Below, in pieces: positions 47,884 through 64,000 of a stretch of DNA of 64,000 bases. The notes under the pieces are model-generated. The model saw only the letters and a list, made by a program, of their open reading frames with translations, had not been told where the DNA came from and did no database searches. Within the stretch, counting starts at the first letter, position 1. Each line of letters starts with the position of its first letter. The stretch lies in NCBI RefSeq assembly GCF_901933205.1, contig NC_044596.1, positions 5,550,104-5,614,103 of the forward strand, read 5' to 3'. The position numbers were made by a program, and so were the translations under genes. The stretch is from Camarhynchus parvulus (taxonomy: Eukaryota > Chordata > Aves > Passeriformes > Thraupidae).

Positions 47884-48075
47884 TTCAGGGGCTCCCTCAC
47901 ACACATTTAAATGGCCCGAGCGCCGGGCGCCGCCGCGCACGCGCCACCGCGGGGCACCCTGGGACGTGTAGTTCGGGGGCGAGGGCGCGTGCGCGCGGCG
48001 CGGGTCACGTGGGCGGCGGGAGGCGGGCGGGAAAGCGCTGAGGGAGCGCGGGGCCGGTGAACGCGGGGGCGTCAA
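47280..48075 (-). promoter_or_regulatory. RSBN1: RSBN1 CpG-island promoter
   Basis: This block of about 800 bp is extremely G/C- and CpG-rich and covers the first coding exon and upstream DNA. On the gene strand it has a ZNF143-type site (47,954-47,972), an NRF1-like GCGCGTGCGCGC (about 47,985-47,996) and a CACGTG E-box (48,006-48,011). There is no TATA box. The start of transcription is probably about 47,920-48,000. Confidence 0.75.
47954..47972 (-). promoter_or_regulatory. RSBN1: ZNF143/SBS-type promoter element
   Basis: The gene strand reads ACTACACGTCCCAGGGTGC, matching the long vertebrate ZNF143 consensus ACTACAATTCCCAGCATGC at 15 of 19 positions. It lies about 70-90 bp upstream of the ATG in a TATA-less CpG island, where such sites usually sit. 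Confidence 0.6.
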
Positions 48076-48080
48076 AAACT

Positions 48081-48086
48081 TTTATT
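48081..48086 (-). terminator. PTPN22: PTPN22 candidate distal poly(A) signal AATAAA
   Basis: Plus-strand TTTATT reads AATAAA on the gene strand, immediately before the RSBN1 CpG island. The closer AATAAA at 49340-49345 is an alternative. Confidence 0.45.
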
Positions 48087-48192
48087 TTAGTGGCGTTTGT
48101 CGCTTGTTCTAAAGTGCTTCGTCCATTAAACACCGGGCGCGAGGTGCTGCGGAGGCTTCCCCGTGAGGGAGATGGTGTGGAGCTGTTGGAGC

Positions 48193-48237
48193 GAGCCTAA
48201 GGAGGCTATCCCTGCCCATGGCAGTGGGATGGAGTAA
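48193..48237 (+). repeat. CR1 LINE fragment (sense piece)
   Basis: GGCTATCCCTGCCCATGGCA and GTGGGATGGAGT match the sense CR1 block just upstream of its 3' end. It abuts an antisense CR1 fragment. Confidence 0.5.
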
Positions 48238-48239
48238 AA

Positions 48240-48360
48240 TCATTGAATCGTAGAATATTAAGGGTTGGAAGGGAACTTAAAAATCTCGTTTCACCCACTG
48301 CCATGGGCTGGGACACCTTCCACCACAGCAGGTTGCTCCAAATCCTGTCCAGCTTGGGCA
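48240..48360 (-). repeat. CR1 LINE fragment (antisense piece)
   Basis: AATCATTGAATCGTAGAATA, GGGTTGGAAGGGAACTTAAA and CCATGGGCTGGGACACCTTC mark an antisense CR1 3' region in the PTPN22 3' flank. Confidence 0.8.
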
Positions 48361-49429
48361 AAACAGGAATATAATAATAAGGCTTTCACTGTTTTCTGCT
48401 ATTAAGAAACCCCGTGATTACAGTAATAAAAAGGGAATATTGGCTATTCCCTCAACTTTAAACCAGCGGAGTTTTCCATTCCAGCAGTGGTCAGCAGATT
48501 CTTCTTGACCAAATTCCCCAAATCCCACCTTGGTTGGTGTGTTTTTTTGGTTTTTTTTGGTGTTTGTTTGGTTTTTTTCCCCCGTCTTTACAGGAGAAGA
48601 ATCATATAAAGCGATGTTCAGCACCTTTATCCCTCCCCACTGATCAGTGGAATCTGGTGAGGAATCTGGCAAGAAATCTCATCTTCTCTGTTCCCACCTG
48701 AAATTCTGTGCTGGAGAATCACAAATCCTTGAAAACAGCTTTGGTTTAAAATACAATAATATTTTCCTTACTGTCATGGTGTTTTGGGAATTTTTTTTTC
48801 CCAGACAGAAGAGTAGCTTGGTCAGCCACTTGTGCGATTACACCAGTTTTGTTTCCGTGGAATCAATCACCACCTTAAGTCTTATTGCCCCAAAATCCAG
48901 ACAAATGCTCTGATTAACTCAGATGGGGGAAAAAAATTTATATTATTTCTAAAATTTGCGGTGCTAATTCCCTTGTAGTCCAAGTAATGTAAACATTTCA
49001 GTGTCTTTGATTGCAGTAGACCTACAAACGCGAGAGAGGGTCTTGATCACCTCACTCTGCTCCGTTGGCTTTCCAGTTCATTCCAGAGCCTTCACTGGGT
49101 CCCATCATCAGTTTGTGCTCAAATCCATCCTTTTGAAGTGATTACATTCCAAAACACGACAAAAATATGTGCCTCCTTAGGATAAAACTTGTATTCCAAG
49201 GTTTGCCGTCCATCCCACTGTGAATTAACTGAAAGCTGCTGGTACTTTTACATTCTTGACTTTAAAACTCCTGTTTTAAATTCAGTGAATGTGCAAGTAG
49301 TGCCTGAGCTGCCAATACCGTGTAACAGCTTTGGATGTGTTTATTTTGGTGGAAGCTTCACTGGGATGGGCATTCCAAGTATTTCAGGATGATTTCACAA
49401 ATCTGCAGCGCCAAGTCTGTGAAATACAT

Positions 49430-62059
<12,630 letters not shown>

Positions 62060-64000
62060 CTGTGATAAAAGAGTGGAACAAATTACAGCAGACATGCTGC
62101 AGCCAGCTCACTACTAGAGAGCACATGAAGGTCTGCAGGGGTCACATTTTCTACCACCATCAATTCTTCCCTGAGTGGCTTTGCTCAGAGCAAGAATAGA
62201 GACAGAACCTTCTGAGAGCCTTGTGAAGGATGGAAAGTGTGTGCTGAGGCAGTGCCCACACGTCGGCTCGTGAAGTGACAAAAGCATCTCACAAGTGAGA
62301 GAGGCCCAGGGGAGCCTCTCAAATGGCACCCAGATCAGAGGAGTGACAATGTCAAAGCACTTTCAACAAGTGATGCCAGAAAAGACAGGTAAATCTATTG
62401 ATTTTTCTCACTTTGGTGGAGATGCTCCCATGTGTAGCTGGAAGCAGCGATGCTCAAGTCACAAAGGGAGCAAAAGCAGCTGGAGCAGAGGGGCTGGTGA
62501 AAGACAAGGAGTTCTGGGACAGACCCTTTGGGCTGCAAAGCTCTCATCTCTTTCATTTTAAGGATAAAGCTGCAGCACTCACAGGGAGTTAAAGCATCTT
62601 TCTCCTGGTAAAGCACAGAATTTTATTTCACTGCCACCAGCTCCTAAATAACACACACTATTTGTTACCAGTGCCCAGCAGTGCCCAGCTGTGAGACTGC
62701 ACAAACAGAAAAGGGGATTCTAATGAAACCCTATCATTTATAGTAACACCACCAGAATTTGCACATAAAAATGCTTGGTCCCACAAGGAGAGGGCAGGAA
62801 TTGGGGTGGAGGAATGGCATGAATATATCTGCCATGTTTGGAAATAAGCCAGCATGGTGGCCTGCTGAGGCCGCTGCCTTGCAAAAGCAGCCCCAAATCA
62901 GGTGTCTTTGAGATCTTATCCCATGAAACAGGAAATGCAGCCTTGACCATTTCCACCTGCCATTTTGATCAGGAATGAATACATCAGGCTGCTGGAGCCA
63001 GCCTGAGCAGCAGGGCTCAGAGCCCACAGCCTCACACACACAGACACCAGGCAGAGAGAGGGGAAACTCAGCAGGCAGTGACAGCTCTTTGTTCCATGGA
63101 ACAACAGACTGTCACTGCAGGCTCAGATTAATCACTTCCCTCCACCCCAGACACCTGAAAACCAAGAACTCAGCTTTCCCCAAGTGTTTGAAGGGCCAGA
63201 TTTTGCTGGTATGACAGAGCAGGGCTGGAGCTGGTGGAGACCCAGAGCCCACGGCCAGGGTCAGTCCAGTGCTTGACACATCTCAGATCTCACAGTTTTA
63301 CCCTTCCCTGTGCCTGTGAGAGCTGGGCAATGTCACTGCCTCTCAGAGCAGCCCAGCCAGCCTGTCAGAGCCTCCAGCTGATACACCAAGGGCCACCTCC
63401 AGCCACCAGCTTTAGCATTGGCATCTGAGCCTCACCCCTGGCACCCAAACCAAAAAATATATCAGAGAGCTCACAGATTCAGGGCAATGCAGGACACAGG
63501 GGGAGGTGGGAGCCCTCAGCATTTTGTGCAGCTTTTGCCTTGAGGGAACAAGAAAGCAGTTTCCAGGAGGGGCCAGGAGCACTGCACACAGATCCCAGAA
63601 TGGTTTGGGTTGGAAGGGACCTTAAAGCTCATCTCATTCCACCCTCTGCCACGGGCAGACACATCTGATGCTCTCCCAGGTTGTTCCAAGCCCTTTCCAC
63701 CCCGGCCTTGGACACTTCCAGGGATGGGGCAGCCACAGCTCCCTTGGGCAACCTGTGCTCTTTAGAAACAAGGATGAACTAAGGCACGGCGAAACCAGAG
63801 ATGCCTGGCAGGAACTTGTGTGCCACAGGTCTAACAATGCAATGGGGAGAAGGGGCAGAGGCTCCATATTCCTCCCTGTATCCCCAGCTGTGTCACCAGG
63901 GCCAGAGGCTCCATATTCCTCCCTGTTCCCCCCAGTTCTGTCACCAGGCAAAGCGAAACCATGTCCCGACAAGTGCATTCACCAAGCAGAAAACAGGAAG
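62060..64000 (-). other. PTPN22: PTPN22 intron 1 (right edge of window)
   Basis: The sequence upstream of the KLKKQSTKY exon was searched by eye for a first exon beginning with a Met-Asp-Gln type N-terminus; none was seen. It contains one minus-oriented CR1 fragment (63,595-63,770) and a short imperfect repeat of AGAGGCTCCATATTCCTCCC (63,857-63,876 and 63,904-63,923). Confidence 0.6.
63595..63770 (-). repeat. CR1 LINE fragment
   Basis: CCCAGAATGGTTTGGGTTGG, AAGGGACCTTAAAGCTCATC and GGGATGGGGCAGCCACAGCT; antisense CR1 close to consensus. Confidence 0.88.

Larger units (their letters stand above)
48081..49429 (-). other. PTPN22: PTPN22 3' UTR and flank
   Basis: This sequence follows the TAG at 49430-49432. 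Minus-strand AATAAA occurs at 49340-49345, which would give an 85-base UTR, and at 48081-48086, which would give about 1.35 kb and end at the RSBN1 CpG island. The second fits the roughly 1 kb UTR of mammals better. Two abutting CR1 pieces of opposite orientation lie at 48,193-48,360. Confidence 0.5.

Noticed and set aside
47237..47971. 244-codon plus-strand open frame
   Set aside because: It is the antisense shadow of RSBN1 exon 1 in a CpG island, low-complexity Pro/Ala/Arg.
47907..48075. Longer RSBN1 start from an in-frame ATG at 48075
   Set aside because: The extra residues lie in the promoter and share no clear similarity with the mammalian extension; the MAAQV start is preferred.
62060..64000. 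PTPN22 first coding exon
   Set aside because: I looked for a Met start with a short helical N-terminus ending before KLKKQ and found no candidate with a matching donor; it is probably right of the window.

Overview
This window is ordinary vertebrate euchromatin, almost certainly from a bird. It has multi-exon genes with GT-AG introns and compact gene spacing. About twenty short CR1 LINE fragments carry the avian 3' tail (CCTTCCAACC...ATTCTATG). The encoded proteins are close to full-length vertebrate orthologues. No prokaryotic operon, CRISPR array or cassette-like system is present. I found no convincing previously undescribed system; the interest lies in gene order, promoter architecture, splice details and PTPN22 divergence.

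Layout. (1) 1-4,715, + strand: the 3' end of BRPF3 (last three coding exons, PWWP domain, then a 2 kb 3' UTR). (2) About 5,150-17,620, - strand: TBC1D22B complete, 13 coding exons, 508 aa, with a CpG-island promoter. (3) About 18,790-29,200, - strand: PHTF1 complete, 18 coding exons, 753 aa. (4) About 29,320-48,000, - strand: RSBN1 complete, 7 coding exons, 680 aa, with a 4 kb 3' UTR. (5) About 48,080-64,000, - strand: PTPN22, 20 coding exons from codon 30 or so to the stop; the first coding exon lies beyond the right edge.

Four genes (PTPN22, RSBN1, PHTF1, TBC1D22B) therefore run head-to-tail on the minus strand. The gaps are small, and three of the genes start in a CpG island just downstream of the preceding gene's poly(A) signal. 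BRPF3 converges on them from the left. From general knowledge, BRPF3 and TBC1D22B are human 6p21 genes and PHTF1-RSBN1-PTPN22 are human 1p13 genes, so the window spans a synteny junction relative to mammals. This fits a bird microchromosome such as the chicken chromosome 26 homologue.

Functionally the genes are unrelated: a histone acetyltransferase scaffold (BRPF3), a Rab GAP (TBC1D22B), an ER membrane protein (PHTF1), a JmjC-family nuclear protein (RSBN1) and a lymphoid tyrosine phosphatase (PTPN22). Exon boundaries were set by reading splice sites and checking that phases join and that the product matches the family. UTR ends and repeat edges are approximate.
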